Both the position numbers and the translations under genes were made by a program. The notes below the pieces were generated by a model, which was not told the origin of the DNA, searched no databases, and saw only the letters and a list, made by a program, of their open reading frames with translations. A stretch of 64,000 nt of DNA from RGIG6353 sp964558655 (GTDB taxonomy: Bacteria; Bacillota; Clostridia; Oscillospirales; SIG627). Location: positions 62,001 to 126,000 of the forward strand of contig CAZLEX010000001.1 of assembly GCA_964558655.1 (NCBI GenBank). Reading direction: 5' to 3'. This document shows positions 8,381 through 16,986 of this stretch, in pieces (positions within the stretch are counted from its first letter, which is position 1; every line of letters begins with the position of its first letter).

Positions 8381-8409
8381 ATTTTAACATATAAAATTGC
8401 TCTCGTCAA
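8381..8409 (-). promoter_or_regulatory. Sigma-A promoter of the cysE-cysS operon
   Basis: TTGACG (8409-8404), a 17-bp spacer and TAAAAT (8386-8381) on the minus strand. Transcription would start about 7 nt further on, right at the beginning of the T-box leader. The stretch 8410-8709 is AT-rich intergenic sequence in which I see no gene or RNA. Confidence 0.8.
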
Positions 8410-8709
8410 GCATTGCTTTATACGAAAATTCGTATTCAAAAAATGAATTTATTTTCAAAAAATCACAACATATTGTGCTTTTGATTGCATTTTTTTCAAA
8501 AAAATCATATTTCCCTCTGAGATTTTGAATGTTAAGTTCTATATGCTTCCTAAAATTTTAGCATTTTGTGCAAAATCAAGCGATTAATTTTATGCAATTT
8601 GCTAAAAGTTTTTAAAATATCTTACGATATTTAGTAATAAAAAGAATGTTTTTTAAGTTTTTATCCCGGAAAGCGAAAATTTTTTCTAAGACATACGAAT
8701 TTTTGCAAT

Positions 8710-8738
8710 TTGATTTTTATTTTAATTTGTGATATAAT
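8710..8738 (+). promoter_or_regulatory. Sigma-A promoter of the M23 peptidase gene
   Basis: TTGATT (8710-8715), 17-bp spacer, TATAAT (8733-8738). The expected transcript start, about 8745, falls on or beside an in-frame GTG at 8748. That GTG would have no room for a ribosome site, so the downstream GTG at 8790 is the better start. Confidence 0.8.
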
Positions 8739-8789
8739 CCCCTGTGCGTGAAAATTTACGACACTTACAAAAAAGGAGGCTTTGGAACT

Positions 8790-10439
8790 GTGGCATTCGA
8801 TGAAGAACTCGATTCCGTATCAAAAGAGGCGGAATTCACGGCTGTATGTGAAAAAGTTTCCGATGGAAAAAGGAAAAAGGTCGGTCATTTCAAAATTTGC
8901 AGAAATTCCGGGCTTTCCCGTATAGATTCGCTCTTTTCCTGCTTGTATTTGAATTCGTGTAAAAAATCGGGACGCGGCATAAAGCTTCTTGAAAAGCTTG
9001 CTGTACCGCTGTCAAAAATATCTTCTACCGCTCTTTGTAAAAAGTATAAAAAAAGAATCGGGATTTTTTCAGACTCTTCAACGGAGATTGTCGGAAATAT
9101 AGTGAAATTTTTTAGAAAGAGACCGCTGGAAACGCTTTCTTGCGTCCTTACAATTGTTTTTGCATTGCTCGTGTACAGTCATAATGCGCAGACTGCCGTT
9201 TATGAAGTTTATATAGACGGTGTCAGTGTAGGTTCGGTAGATGACATATCCGTACTTAATTCGGCAAAAAGCCGTGCCGAGAAGCATATAACGGATATCA
9301 CAGGTCTTTCTTATAATCTTCCCTGTACAATTTCTTATGCTCTTTCGGACAGCCGCTCGTCTACGCTTGATGAAGAAAATTTGTACAAAATGTTCAGTAC
9401 TTACACTTCGGACGAAATTTGTTACGGTTGGGGACTTTATGTTGACGGCGAAGAAATTGCCGTCTTAACGGACCGCGAAGATATTACATCTGTTTTCCTT
9501 GAACTTGAGCAAAAATATTATGAAAAAACGGGCAACGATGCCTCAATTGCCAATACGGTAAATATATGTTACGATGAGTTTGATGCCGATAGCATTATTT
9601 CTCGCGAAGATCTGATGACGCTTTTGATAAGTTCCGAAACTTCTGTTGAAAATGACACTCCGTCAACTCTTCTCGCGTCTGATACGGTTTCAACCTATAC
9701 ACTTCCTGCTGTGGAAACTCCCGATACACCGGTAAATGAAGACGGGCAAAAGAAAAATATTTCTTCGGTTGTTATAAGCTATGAAGTAGTTACTTTTGAA
9801 ACTGTGCGGGAAACATTGCCGTATGAGACTCATTATATCGAAGACAGTTCGTTGTTTAAAGGACAGACAAAAGTATCAAAATACGGTTATAACGGTCAAG
9901 CTAATGTGACTTATGCGGTATCAAGTATTGATGATGAAGAAATATCCAGAGAAGTTGTCTCTGTTTCTACCGTTTATGAACCTATTACGGAAATTGTTAA
10001 AGTCGGTACCCGTGACCTTCCCGAAAAGATGTCGGAAGATGTTACTGACGGAAAGTATATGATACTTCCGGTTGCCGATGCTTATATTTCCGACAGGTAC
10101 GGTTCCCGAATTCTTAACGGTAAGAGCGACTATCATTACGGTCTCGACCTTGCCGCAAATGCAGGCACTCAAATTTATGCCGCCGCTTCGGGTACGGTAA
10201 TTTATGCACAGTATAATTCCTCTTTCGGAAACTGTGTTAAGATTCAGCATCCCGACGGAGTAATATCGCTTTATGCTCATTGCAGTTCTCTTTCGGTAGA
10301 GGTGGGAGAGGTTGTCGAACAGGGACAGCCGATAGCGAAAGTCGGGAACACAGGTTACTCTTTCGGTAATCACTGTCATATGGAAGTTATTGTAGACGGG
10401 GAACGAGTGAATCCGGAGCTTTATATTTATACCGAATAA
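8790..10439 (+). CDS. Membrane-anchored M23 endopeptidase with G5 domain
   Basis: A 549-aa secreted or anchored cell-wall hydrolase. A charged cytoplasmic N-terminus (about 100 residues) is followed by one membrane helix (about 113-132). A long extracellular part with a G5-type domain (about 335-415, VVISYEVVTFETV to KVGTRDLP) comes next, then a C-terminal LytM/M23 domain (about 430-545). Zinc ligands are visible: HYGLD, where His and Asp match the HxxxD motif, and the terminal HCHME (HxH). It should cleave peptidoglycan cross-bridges. The start GTG 8790 follows GGAGG by 10 nt. The architecture resembles spore-associated or division-associated M23 proteins, but no specific orthologue is claimed. 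It is monocistronic, with its own promoter and terminator. Confidence 0.9.
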   Translation: MAFDEELDSVSKEAEFTAVCEKVSDGKRKKVGHFKICRNSGLSRIDSLFSCLYLNSCKKSGRGIKLLEKLAVPLSKISSTALCKKYKKRIGIFSDSSTEIVGNIVKFFRKRPLETLSCVLTIVFALLVYSHNAQTAVYEVYIDGVSVGSVDDISVLNSAKSRAEKHITDITGLSYNLPCTISYALSDSRSSTLDEENLYKMFSTYTSDEICYGWGLYVDGEEIAVLTDREDITSVFLELEQKYYEKTGNDASIANTVNICYDEFDADSIISREDLMTLLISSETSVENDTPSTLLASDTVSTYTLPAVETPDTPVNEDGQKKNISSVVISYEVVTFETVRETLPYETHYIEDSSLFKGQTKVSKYGYNGQANVTYAVSSIDDEEISREVVSVSTVYEPITEIVKVGTRDLPEKMSEDVTDGKYMILPVADAYISDRYGSRILNGKSDYHYGLDLAANAGTQIYAAASGTVIYAQYNSSFGNCVKIQHPDGVISLYAHCSSLSVEVGEVVEQGQPIAKVGNTGYSFGNHCHMEVIVDGERVNPELYIYTE

Positions 10440-10473
10440 ATACATTTTTACTTTTTATATTGTGATGAAAACG

Positions 10474-10501
10474 GGCTGTCTCACTTTTTAGTGAGACAGC
10501 C
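10474..10501 (+). terminator. Intrinsic terminator, GGCTGTCTCAC type
   Basis: Perfect 11-bp arms GGCTGTCTCAC (10474-10484) and GTGAGACAGCC (10491-10501) with a T/A loop, followed by TTAAATTTTT. It can also serve the convergent zinc-ribbon gene. A near-identical hairpin lies at 11268-11300. Confidence 0.85.
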
Positions 10502-10534
10502 TTAAATTTTTATGCAAAACGGTATTATGTAAAA

Positions 10535-10855
10535 TTATTTATTATCTGAACGGCAGAGCAATAAGATGCCTCCGATAAGACTGACAAAAAGCATTGAACA
10601 AACCTTAAGTCCCGTACCAATCGGCTCATTCCTTTTCATTTTGTTGCAAACCGATATTGTTATCGGCAAACACCATGCGAGCGGAAGCAGTAACCACCCC
10701 TGACCGATGCAACCCAAAATAAGAAAAACTTTACTTGCTACTCCTAATCCGTCATTGCCTCCTTTTCCATTTTTTTCAGACGCAGGAGAACCGCAATTCG
10801 GACACATCACAGCATCATCGGCAATTTGCTTTCCGCAACTTTGACAAAATTTCAT
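10535..10855 (-). CDS. Small zinc-ribbon membrane protein
   Basis: A 106-aa protein. The N-terminal zinc ribbon is MKFCQSCGKQIADDAVMCPNCG (Cys4, Cys7, Cys18, Cys21), then a Gly/Asn linker (25-38) and two hydrophobic segments (about 41-62 and 84-100). Its function is unknown. Such zinc_ribbon_2 plus membrane-helix proteins are common in gut Firmicutes. ATG 10855 has AAAAGGAG upstream. It is transcribed divergently from the XRE repressor gene. Its promoter matches consensus exactly and has a dyad operator inside the spacer, so it is most likely silent until the repressor is relieved. Confidence 0.7.
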   Translation of the reverse strand: MKFCQSCGKQIADDAVMCPNCGSPASEKNGKGGNDGLGVASKVFLILGCIGQGWLLLPLAWCLPITISVCNKMKRNEPIGTGLKVCSMLFVSLIGGILLLCRSDNK

Positions 10856-10880
10856 ACTTAATACTCCTTTTAAAATAATA

Positions 10881-10950
10881 TGTCAGAATTTGACATAAGT
10901 ATTATACTCAATCTTTGAGTATTTGTCAACACTCAATTTATGAGTATTAT
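10881..10950. promoter_or_regulatory. Divergent promoters with two dyad operators
   Basis: Two near-identical 15-bp dyads ACTCAATCTTTGAGT (10906-10920) and ACTCAATTTATGAGT (10931-10945) lie 25 bp apart centre to centre. The first fills the spacer of the leftward promoter TTGACA (10929-10924)-17-TATAAT (10906-10901). The second fills the spacer of the rightward promoter TTGTCA (10923-10928)-16-TATTAT (10945-10950). A different dyad, TGTCAGAATTTGACA (10881-10895), lies at the leftward start site. The likely binder is the adjacent XRE protein. Confidence 0.75.
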
Positions 10951-10985
10951 AAAATAAAACCATCTTTTATTCAGGGGTGGTTGTA

Positions 10986-11222
10986 ATGGATTACAGAACA
11001 AGAATTAGAAATGTCCGTGAGGATAGAGATTTTACGCAGGCGGAAATCGGCAAGCTTCTTCAAAAATCACAGCAAGGATATAATCATATAGAAACAGGCA
11101 GGGCAGAATTAAAAATCGAGGATTTAGCAAAACTTTGTAAATTTTACGATATAACAGCCGATTACCTAATCGGAATAATCGATGAACCTAAACCGTTAAA
11201 AACAAACTGCAAAAAATCTTAA
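10986..11222 (+). CDS. XRE-family helix-turn-helix repressor
   Basis: A 78-aa protein that is essentially one Cro/CI-type DNA-binding domain: RIRNVREDRDFTQAEIGKLL is helices 1-2, QKSQQGYNHIETGRAE the turn and recognition helix, and LAKLCKFYDITADYLIGI the closing helices. The C-terminal tail is short with no sensor domain. ATG 10986 is preceded by AGGGG; an upstream GTG at 10977 overlaps the ribosome site and is rejected. Its promoter and that of the divergent zinc-ribbon gene each carry a matching dyad between -35 and -10, which implies autoregulation plus repression of the neighbour. What lifts repression is unknown. Confidence 0.88.
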   Translation: MDYRTRIRNVREDRDFTQAEIGKLLQKSQQGYNHIETGRAELKIEDLAKLCKFYDITADYLIGIIDEPKPLKTNCKKS

Positions 11223-11267
11223 AATTTCATTTAAAACAAATATCGAATTCAAAGCAAAAATCAGAAA

Positions 11268-11300
11268 ACGGTCTGTCTCACTTTTTGTGAAACAGACCGT
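11268..11300. terminator. Bidirectional intrinsic terminator
   Basis: Arms ACGGTCTGTCTCAC (11268-11281) and GTGAAACAGACCGT (11287-11300), with one C/A mismatch and a T loop, followed by TTTTT. It sits between the convergent XRE and Cof phosphatase genes. Its core matches the terminator at 10474-10501. Confidence 0.85.
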
Positions 11301-11327
11301 TTTTAAAAAACAGATATTGTTATATTT

Positions 11328-12146
11328 TTAAAACTTAATTTTTCCGTGTTCAATATCTTTGATAATTTGTGATATTGCACTTTCTTCGTTTGACACGGTA
11401 ACAACATCGGAGGAGGCTTTTGCGGCAGCTGATGCATTTGCCACAGCTATTCCCACTCCCGCTTCTTCAAACATTGAAATGTCATTATCGTTATCGCCGA
11501 CAGCGATTGTTTTTTCGGGAGAAACATTTAAAAATTCAGCAATTTTGGATAGAAGTTTTCCCTTTCCGATACCCTGCGGTAAAATTTCATAATAGTTTAT
11601 ATCGGAACGGATAAATTGGAATTTTTCGGTAAATTTTCCGTTGGACAAATCATTTATAAGTATGTCGAGATTATCGGGAGTATCTGCAAACAAAATTTTT
11701 GAGATATCACCTTCAAACGAATCCAAATCGGTTTGCTTAAAAGGAAGATTTTCGTTTTTCAAATGAGTAAGTACGGAGTTATTGGGACTGACAACCAAAA
11801 TTTCTTTATTTGTATTAATTTCAATTCCGATGTTCGAATATTTTTCTTTTACATATCTTACCGGTTCCAGAACTGCTTTTTCCAAACATACCGACCAAAG
11901 TATACATTGATTTTTCACATCGTAAACAAATCCGCCGTTTCCGCACCCAATGGGAGCATTAACATTCACAATGTCAAGTATCCGTGACAACGCATAAGGC
12001 ATACGCCCCGTTATAACGGTAAAATAACCGCCTTCTTTCATAAAATAATCAATGGCACAAAGATTTTCGGCAGATATGGATTTGTCTTTTTTTAGCAATG
12101 TTCCGTCAAGATCCGATGCCAATAAAATACCGTCAAATTTTCCCAT
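11328..12146 (-). CDS. Cof-type HAD-IIB family phosphatase
   Basis: A 272-aa cytoplasmic haloacid-dehalogenase phosphatase. Motif I is LASDLDGTLL (nucleophile Asp in DxDGT, about residue 12), a TGR segment (motif II) follows at about residue 47, and the C-terminal GDNDNDISMFEEAGVGIAVANA is motif IV plus the Cof signature. The type IIB cap lies in the middle (about 80-190). Substrates in the family are sugar phosphates, flavin precursors or pyridoxal phosphate and cannot be told from sequence. ATG 12146 follows AGGAGGTTTAT. It has its own promoter and faces the XRE gene across a shared terminator. Confidence 0.92.
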   Translation of the reverse strand: MGKFDGILLASDLDGTLLKKDKSISAENLCAIDYFMKEGGYFTVITGRMPYALSRILDIVNVNAPIGCGNGGFVYDVKNQCILWSVCLEKAVLEPVRYVKEKYSNIGIEINTNKEILVVSPNNSVLTHLKNENLPFKQTDLDSFEGDISKILFADTPDNLDILINDLSNGKFTEKFQFIRSDINYYEILPQGIGKGKLLSKIAEFLNVSPEKTIAVGDNDNDISMFEEAGVGIAVANASAAAKASSDVVTVSNEESAISQIIKDIEHGKIKF

Positions 12147-12171
12147 ATAAACCTCCTGTCAAAACACTGTC

Positions 12172-12200
12172 ATTATATAACACTTTTAAAAATAATTCAA
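12172..12200 (-). promoter_or_regulatory. Sigma-A promoter of the Cof phosphatase gene
   Basis: TTGAAT (12200-12195), a 17-bp spacer and TATAAT (12177-12172) on the minus strand, 25 nt before the start codon. Confidence 0.75.
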
Positions 12201-12218
12201 CATTTTTAATATAAAAGC

Positions 12219-12247
12219 TTGAAAAGGCTTTTTTCGTGTATTATAAT
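12219..12247 (+). promoter_or_regulatory. Sigma-A promoter of the PHP-domain gene
   Basis: TTGAAA (12219-12224), 17-bp spacer, TATAAT (12242-12247), followed by GGAGG and a TTG start at 12278. Confidence 0.78.
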
Positions 12248-12277
12248 ATGATTACAAAAATAACGGAGGTGTTTAGG

Positions 12278-13117
12278 TTGTTGATAACTCATGATTTTCA
12301 CATTCACACCAAACTTTCGGTATGTGCGGGAGAAAACGGAGGAACTCTTCGAGGGTACCTGGATCAAGCCGAAAAATTAGGATTGAAAAAATTGGGTTTT
12401 GCCAATCATTTTTGGGACTCTGCTGTCGGATTTGACGGTCTCTATGTTGACAGTGTACAAAAAGACGGTGTACCTTATTTTTATAAAACTCAAAATTTTG
12501 AACATATTTACAAATTGAAAGAAGAAATAGACAATACGGACACCGGAAATATTACGGTCCTTTTCGGTGCCGAAGGCGAATACGATCCGGTAAATCACTC
12601 AGTGGCGATTACCGAAAAAGTTGCCGAACAGCTCGATTTTTTGATTGTTCCGCATTCTCACACTCATATGATGATGGATAAAAAGCTTTATAAGCCGAGA
12701 GAAGCACACCGCGATTTTATGGTAAAAGCTTTCGAAGAAATTGTCACCTGTCCGATGTCGAAGTATGTCGACGCCATCGCACACCCTTTTGCACCGGTCG
12801 GAGTTTCTCTCGAAGAAGAAATTCTTATTATAGCGTGCATCGAAAACGATATATTTAAGCGTATTTTTACTCTTTGTGCCGAAAAAGAAATTGCGTTGGA
12901 GTTTAATTCATCGGCAATGGCAAGAGTTTTTGACAGTACAGACAATCCGGAAGAATATATGCGTATGTTTTCAATCGCCAAAGAGTGCGGTTGTAAATTT
13001 TCATTCGGAAGTGACGCTCACAGCGAAATATGGCAAACACGGCATATTGAAATTGCCCAAAAATGTGTGGAAAAATTCGGTATTACCGAAAACGATATTG
13101 CTGAGTTTGTAAAATAA
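12278..13117 (+). CDS. PHP-domain phosphatase (HisK/histidinol-phosphatase-like)
   Basis: A 279-aa metal-dependent phosphoesterase of the PHP superfamily. Metal-binding motifs visible are HDFHIHTKLS at the N-terminus (HxH), the glutamate of GAEGEYD, the HSHTHMMM segment, DAIAHPFAP and the C-terminal FGSDAHS. Histidinol phosphatase is the usual name for the family, but no his genes are near, so the substrate is unsettled. The start is TTG 12278, 8 nt after GGAGG (TTG 12281 is possible); an upstream ATG-containing extension lies within the promoter. The stop is directly adjacent to the convergent AraC gene stop, with no terminator between. Confidence 0.82.
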   Translation: MLITHDFHIHTKLSVCAGENGGTLRGYLDQAEKLGLKKLGFANHFWDSAVGFDGLYVDSVQKDGVPYFYKTQNFEHIYKLKEEIDNTDTGNITVLFGAEGEYDPVNHSVAITEKVAEQLDFLIVPHSHTHMMMDKKLYKPREAHRDFMVKAFEEIVTCPMSKYVDAIAHPFAPVGVSLEEEILIIACIENDIFKRIFTLCAEKEIALEFNSSAMARVFDSTDNPEEYMRMFSIAKECGCKFSFGSDAHSEIWQTRHIEIAQKCVEKFGITENDIAEFVK

Positions 13118-13906
13118 TTATCCGTTTATACGGCCATCATGTCTCGGACTGTGGCCGTATTTCTTTTTAAAGGCACGGCAAAAATAACTGCTGTCATCAA
13201 ATCCGGATAATTGTGCCGCTTGCTTTGTGAGCGAGTGCGGGTTCGCAAGTAAATAATTCTTTGCCCATTCAAGACGCATGTCCAAAATAAATTCAAAAAC
13301 GGTTTTTCCGAAAGCCGTTTTAAAATCATGACAAAGTTTCGACGGAGATACGCCCATACTTTTCGCCAAAAAATCAATCGTCAAATGCTCCGAAAAATGT
13401 TTTTCAATAAAAAGTTTTGTCTTTTCGGCAGGCGTACAAAGCTTTTTATCGGCTTCTTCAAAAAAATCCACGAAAAAAGAATATGCCATTGCCGATGCGG
13501 TTGCGGCGTTCACATTATTTTCATATTCAAGTGCGATTTTCTCTATTCTGTCAACCCATTTTTCTACATTAACTGATTCCCAAAAGCGAAAACCGTTTTG
13601 GGTGTAATGCCGGGAAAATAAATCCATTGCATCTCCGCAGACTGTAAGGAAAGCACTTTTCATTCCGGTTGAAGCACTTGAATGAGAATAAGCCACTCCC
13701 CGTGCGATATAAAAGGCATTGCCCTCAGTAATAGGATATTCTTTTCCCTGACAAAGAAGATTTCCCCCGCCTTTAACCGAAATAAAAATTTGATGAAAGA
13801 ACATTTCCTCTTCACTGCGTGCGATATAACGCTGTTCGTGATTGGAACACGCCGAATAGAAATTTACCGGAAGATTTTCGTGCGAAATATTTAATATGAT
13901 TTTCAT
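13118..13906 (-). CDS. AraC-family transcriptional regulator
   Basis: A 262-aa regulator: an N-terminal cupin-like sensor (about 1-150, with EMFFHQIFISVKGGGNLLC and YPITEGNAFYIARG), then two helix-turn-helix motifs (about 165-258). The second ends SGFDDSSYFCRAFKKKYGHSPR, the classic AraC signature. The start is ATG 13906 with AAGGA 6 nt upstream, replacing a longer TTG reading. It is divergent from a beta-galactosidase gene with 121 nt between them, so it most likely senses a galactoside or related sugar and activates that gene. The ligand is inferred only from the neighbour. Confidence 0.92.
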   Translation of the reverse strand: MKIILNISHENLPVNFYSACSNHEQRYIARSEEEMFFHQIFISVKGGGNLLCQGKEYPITEGNAFYIARGVAYSHSSASTGMKSAFLTVCGDAMDLFSRHYTQNGFRFWESVNVEKWVDRIEKIALEYENNVNAATASAMAYSFFVDFFEEADKKLCTPAEKTKLFIEKHFSEHLTIDFLAKSMGVSPSKLCHDFKTAFGKTVFEFILDMRLEWAKNYLLANPHSLTKQAAQLSGFDDSSYFCRAFKKKYGHSPRHDGRING

Positions 13907-13951
13907 GATAATTCCTTGCAAGATAATTATATCTTTTTGCAATATATTTTA

Positions 13952-13980
13952 TTTACATAATTAAAAAAATACCTTATTAT
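13952..13980 (+). promoter_or_regulatory. Promoter of the beta-galactosidase gene
   Basis: TTTACA (13952-13957), 17-bp spacer, TATTAT (13975-13980). The -35 is imperfect, as expected for an AraC-activated promoter; the regulator is encoded divergently. Confidence 0.6.
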
Positions 13981-14027
13981 AGAATATCATACGAATTAAA
14001 ATTTTGAAAGGGATTTGTAAAATATTT

Positions 14028-16901
14028 ATGTTAAGATTTTATGAAGATTTAAAACGGATATCCGAAAACAGATTGCCTCCCCGTGCATGGTACATACCGG
14101 AAAATTCAATGACCGATCTTTCGGGAGAATGGGATTTTAAATATTATTCACGGGATTTTGACGAAAAAGATGACGATAAGTGGAACAAAATTCCCGTTCC
14201 GTCATGCTGGCAGAATTACGGATATGACTCTCCCAATTACACTAATGTACGATATCCTTATCCGATTATGCCGCCCTATGTTCCCGACGAAAACCCTATG
14301 GGAATATACCGCCGTACTTTTGAAATACCGAATACCGAAGACGACTTTTACCTCGTTACAGAAGGCGTTTCATCAAATGCTGAAATTTTTGTAAACGGTA
14401 AACGGGTGGGATATACACAAGGTTCTCATTTGCAAGCTGAATTTCTGTTAACCCCTTTTCTTGTTACAGGGACAAATACTTTAATAATAAAAGTGAGAAA
14501 ATGGTGTTCGGGATCATATCTTGAAGATCAGGATCAGTTCCGTCACAACGGAATTTTCAGGCCCGTATATCTTCTTCGCCGTCCGACAGGCTGTTTGCGT
14601 GATTTTACAATAACTACCGGCTTAAACTATATGACGGTTATTACCGACAAAAAAGCAAACATAACGCTTTTTGATAAAAATATATCGATTGCGTGCGAAG
14701 AAAATACCGATAAAGCCGTATTTCACGTTGAAAATCCGATTCTATGGAATTCGGAAAAACCGTATCTTTATGAAATTCTGATTGAATGTGACGGGGAAAA
14801 AATTCGCAAAAAAGTGGGTTTTGTCTCTTACGGTGTCAATAAAGAGGGTGCGTTTACGGTAAACGGCGTTCCCGTAAAACTTAAAGGTGTCAATCATCAT
14901 GACACTCACCCCCAAAACGGCTGGTGCTTAACCGAAGATGAAATCCGTTATGACCTTTTGCAAATGAAAAAGCTGAATATAAATACTGTTCGTACTTCTC
15001 ACTATCCTCCCTATCCGAGATTTTTGGAAATGTGTGACGAACTCGGACTTTATGTAATGCTTGAAACGGATATAGAAACGCACGGAATTATTGAGCGTAC
15101 TCCGTTTGCGGGTGGATACGATATGCTCGATTATCCGGACGAATGGTTCGGAAATTCTCCCGAATGGAAAGAAAGTTTTCTTGAAAGAATGGTGAGAGCT
15201 GTTGAAAGAGATAAAAATTCCGTTTGTATTTTTTCCTGGTCAACAGGCAACGAAAGCGGATTCTGTCAAAATCACCGCGAAATGATTAAATATCTCAGGG
15301 AGCACGATAAAAAGCGTTTGATACACTGTGAAGACGTATCGCGACTTTCCGACTTAATCGAAAAAAACGGCTATCGTGCCGACAAGGAAAATTATCTCGA
15401 TTATTACCGTATTCCCGACTTTCATTCAAGAATGTACATTTCTCTCTCAGAGCTTGAGGAATATGCAAAAAATCCGAAAAAGACCTTGCCGTATTATCTA
15501 TGTGAGTATTCACACGCAATGGGAAACGGTCCCGGCGATATAGGTGCATATTGGGATATAATATATAAGTATCCGAAACTTGTGGGTGGCTGTATTTGGG
15601 AATGGGCAGACCATACGGTTATTGAAAACGGTGTAGCTCGCTACGGCGGTGATTTTAACGACATCACTCACGACTCGAATTTTTGTGCCGACGGACTTGT
15701 CTTTTGTGACAGGAGCTTTAAAGCGGGTTCTCTCAATGCTAAAGCGGTATATCAAAACATTAAAGCACAACTCAAAGATAATATACTTACCGTAACCAAT
15801 TTATTTGATTTTACAAATCTTTGCGAATATACATTCAAATATGAATCGGTCGCCGATAACGAGATATTGGAGACAAAAACTTTAACGCTTAATCTTGAGC
15901 CGAAAGGCAGTACCGAAATTGAGGTCAAGACGGCAAAGTCATGCCGATACGGTGCGTTTGTGAACTGTACTTTATTTGATTCCGACGGATATGATGTTGC
16001 GAATATTCAGCTCGAAGTCGAAGCGGAAAAGATTTACGATAAAAAATGCAATGAAAAGGCCGATATTATCGATAACGGACAGTATTTTGAAGTTTTCGCA
16101 AACGGAACACTTTACCGTATTTCAAAGAATCTCGGCAAACTCACGGGAATTGAGAAAAACAGGCAAGAACTTCTTTCGGCTCCGGTCGACATAACCGTTA
16201 TGCGTGCTCCTCTTGACAATGAGCGTATCATTAGGTCAAAATGGTATAAAGAATCGGGAAAGAATCCTTGGGCTGAGGGCTTTGATATTACATGGAACAA
16301 GTGCTTATCATGCACGGCACACGAAAATATAATAAGCTGTGAAGGTTCGCTCGCAGCCGTTTCCCGTTCTCCGTTCTTTAATTACCGTCTCGACTTTGAA
16401 TTTTTTAAAGACGGAAGTGTTAAAGTGAAGCTTTCGGGAGATGTCAGAGAAAACTGTATATGGCTTCCAAGACTCGGATTTGAATTTATGTTTCCGAAGG
16501 ACTGCAGTTCTTTCAATTATTTCGGAAGAGGTCCTCTTGAAAACTTTTGCGACATGAAATCTCACGCTCGTAAAGGCTTTTACAACAGCACTGCCGAGCA
16601 CGAATATGTTAATTACATATATCCGCAGGAGCACGGCAATCACACGGATGTAAGGTATCTCGACATAGACGGTGCAATGAAGTTTTTCTCAGACGGAGAA
16701 TTTGAAATCAATGTATCGGAATACACTTCCCGCGATATTATGCGTGCTACACACACCGATGAACTTGTAAAAAGCGGTAATACCGTCGTAAGAATTGATT
16801 ATAAATGTTCGGGAACCGGATCTGCTTCCTGCGGACCGGAACTTGACATAAGTCAAAGACTTGCGGAAAAACACATAGAGTTCGAATTTTTCATGAAATA
16901 A
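14028..16901 (+). CDS. Beta-galactosidase, glycoside hydrolase family 2
   Basis: A 957-aa cytoplasmic GH2 enzyme of LacZ layout: jelly-roll sugar-binding domain, Ig-like domains, TIM barrel (about 280-570) and a C-terminal beta-sandwich. The acid/base Glu409 sits in SWSTGNESGF, the nucleophile Glu493 in LCEYSHAMGNG, and LKGVNHHDTHPQNG is the usual barrel entry. Length is close to LacZ (about 1020 aa). There is no signal peptide, so the substrate must be imported, though no permease is adjacent. The start ATG 14028 has only a distant AAAGGG; a TTG at 14004 is the alternative. Beta-galactosidase is the best guess within GH2. Confidence 0.93.
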   Translation: MLRFYEDLKRISENRLPPRAWYIPENSMTDLSGEWDFKYYSRDFDEKDDDKWNKIPVPSCWQNYGYDSPNYTNVRYPYPIMPPYVPDENPMGIYRRTFEIPNTEDDFYLVTEGVSSNAEIFVNGKRVGYTQGSHLQAEFLLTPFLVTGTNTLIIKVRKWCSGSYLEDQDQFRHNGIFRPVYLLRRPTGCLRDFTITTGLNYMTVITDKKANITLFDKNISIACEENTDKAVFHVENPILWNSEKPYLYEILIECDGEKIRKKVGFVSYGVNKEGAFTVNGVPVKLKGVNHHDTHPQNGWCLTEDEIRYDLLQMKKLNINTVRTSHYPPYPRFLEMCDELGLYVMLETDIETHGIIERTPFAGGYDMLDYPDEWFGNSPEWKESFLERMVRAVERDKNSVCIFSWSTGNESGFCQNHREMIKYLREHDKKRLIHCEDVSRLSDLIEKNGYRADKENYLDYYRIPDFHSRMYISLSELEEYAKNPKKTLPYYLCEYSHAMGNGPGDIGAYWDIIYKYPKLVGGCIWEWADHTVIENGVARYGGDFNDITHDSNFCADGLVFCDRSFKAGSLNAKAVYQNIKAQLKDNILTVTNLFDFTNLCEYTFKYESVADNEILETKTLTLNLEPKGSTEIEVKTAKSCRYGAFVNCTLFDSDGYDVANIQLEVEAEKIYDKKCNEKADIIDNGQYFEVFANGTLYRISKNLGKLTGIEKNRQELLSAPVDITVMRAPLDNERIIRSKWYKESGKNPWAEGFDITWNKCLSCTAHENIISCEGSLAAVSRSPFFNYRLDFEFFKDGSVKVKLSGDVRENCIWLPRLGFEFMFPKDCSSFNYFGRGPLENFCDMKSHARKGFYNSTAEHEYVNYIYPQEHGNHTDVRYLDIDGAMKFFSDGEFEINVSEYTSRDIMRATHTDELVKSGNTVVRIDYKCSGTGSASCGPELDISQRLAEKHIEFEFFMK

Positions 16902-16924
16902 TCCTACCGGCATATGAAATGGAC

Positions 16925-16952
16925 TTGATATTTTTGATAATATGAGTATAAT
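16925..16952 (+). promoter_or_regulatory. Sigma-A promoter of the MATE transporter gene
   Basis: TTGATA (16925-16930), 16-bp spacer, TATAAT (16947-16952), 34 nt before the TTG start. Confidence 0.7.
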
Positions 16953-16986
16953 TGTATTGTGAAAAATATTTTATGTAGGTGATAAA

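Noticed and set aside
8158..8394. A 78-codon open frame on the plus strand
   Set aside because: It is antisense to the T-box leader and terminator of cysE; it has no ribosome site and no protein-like composition.
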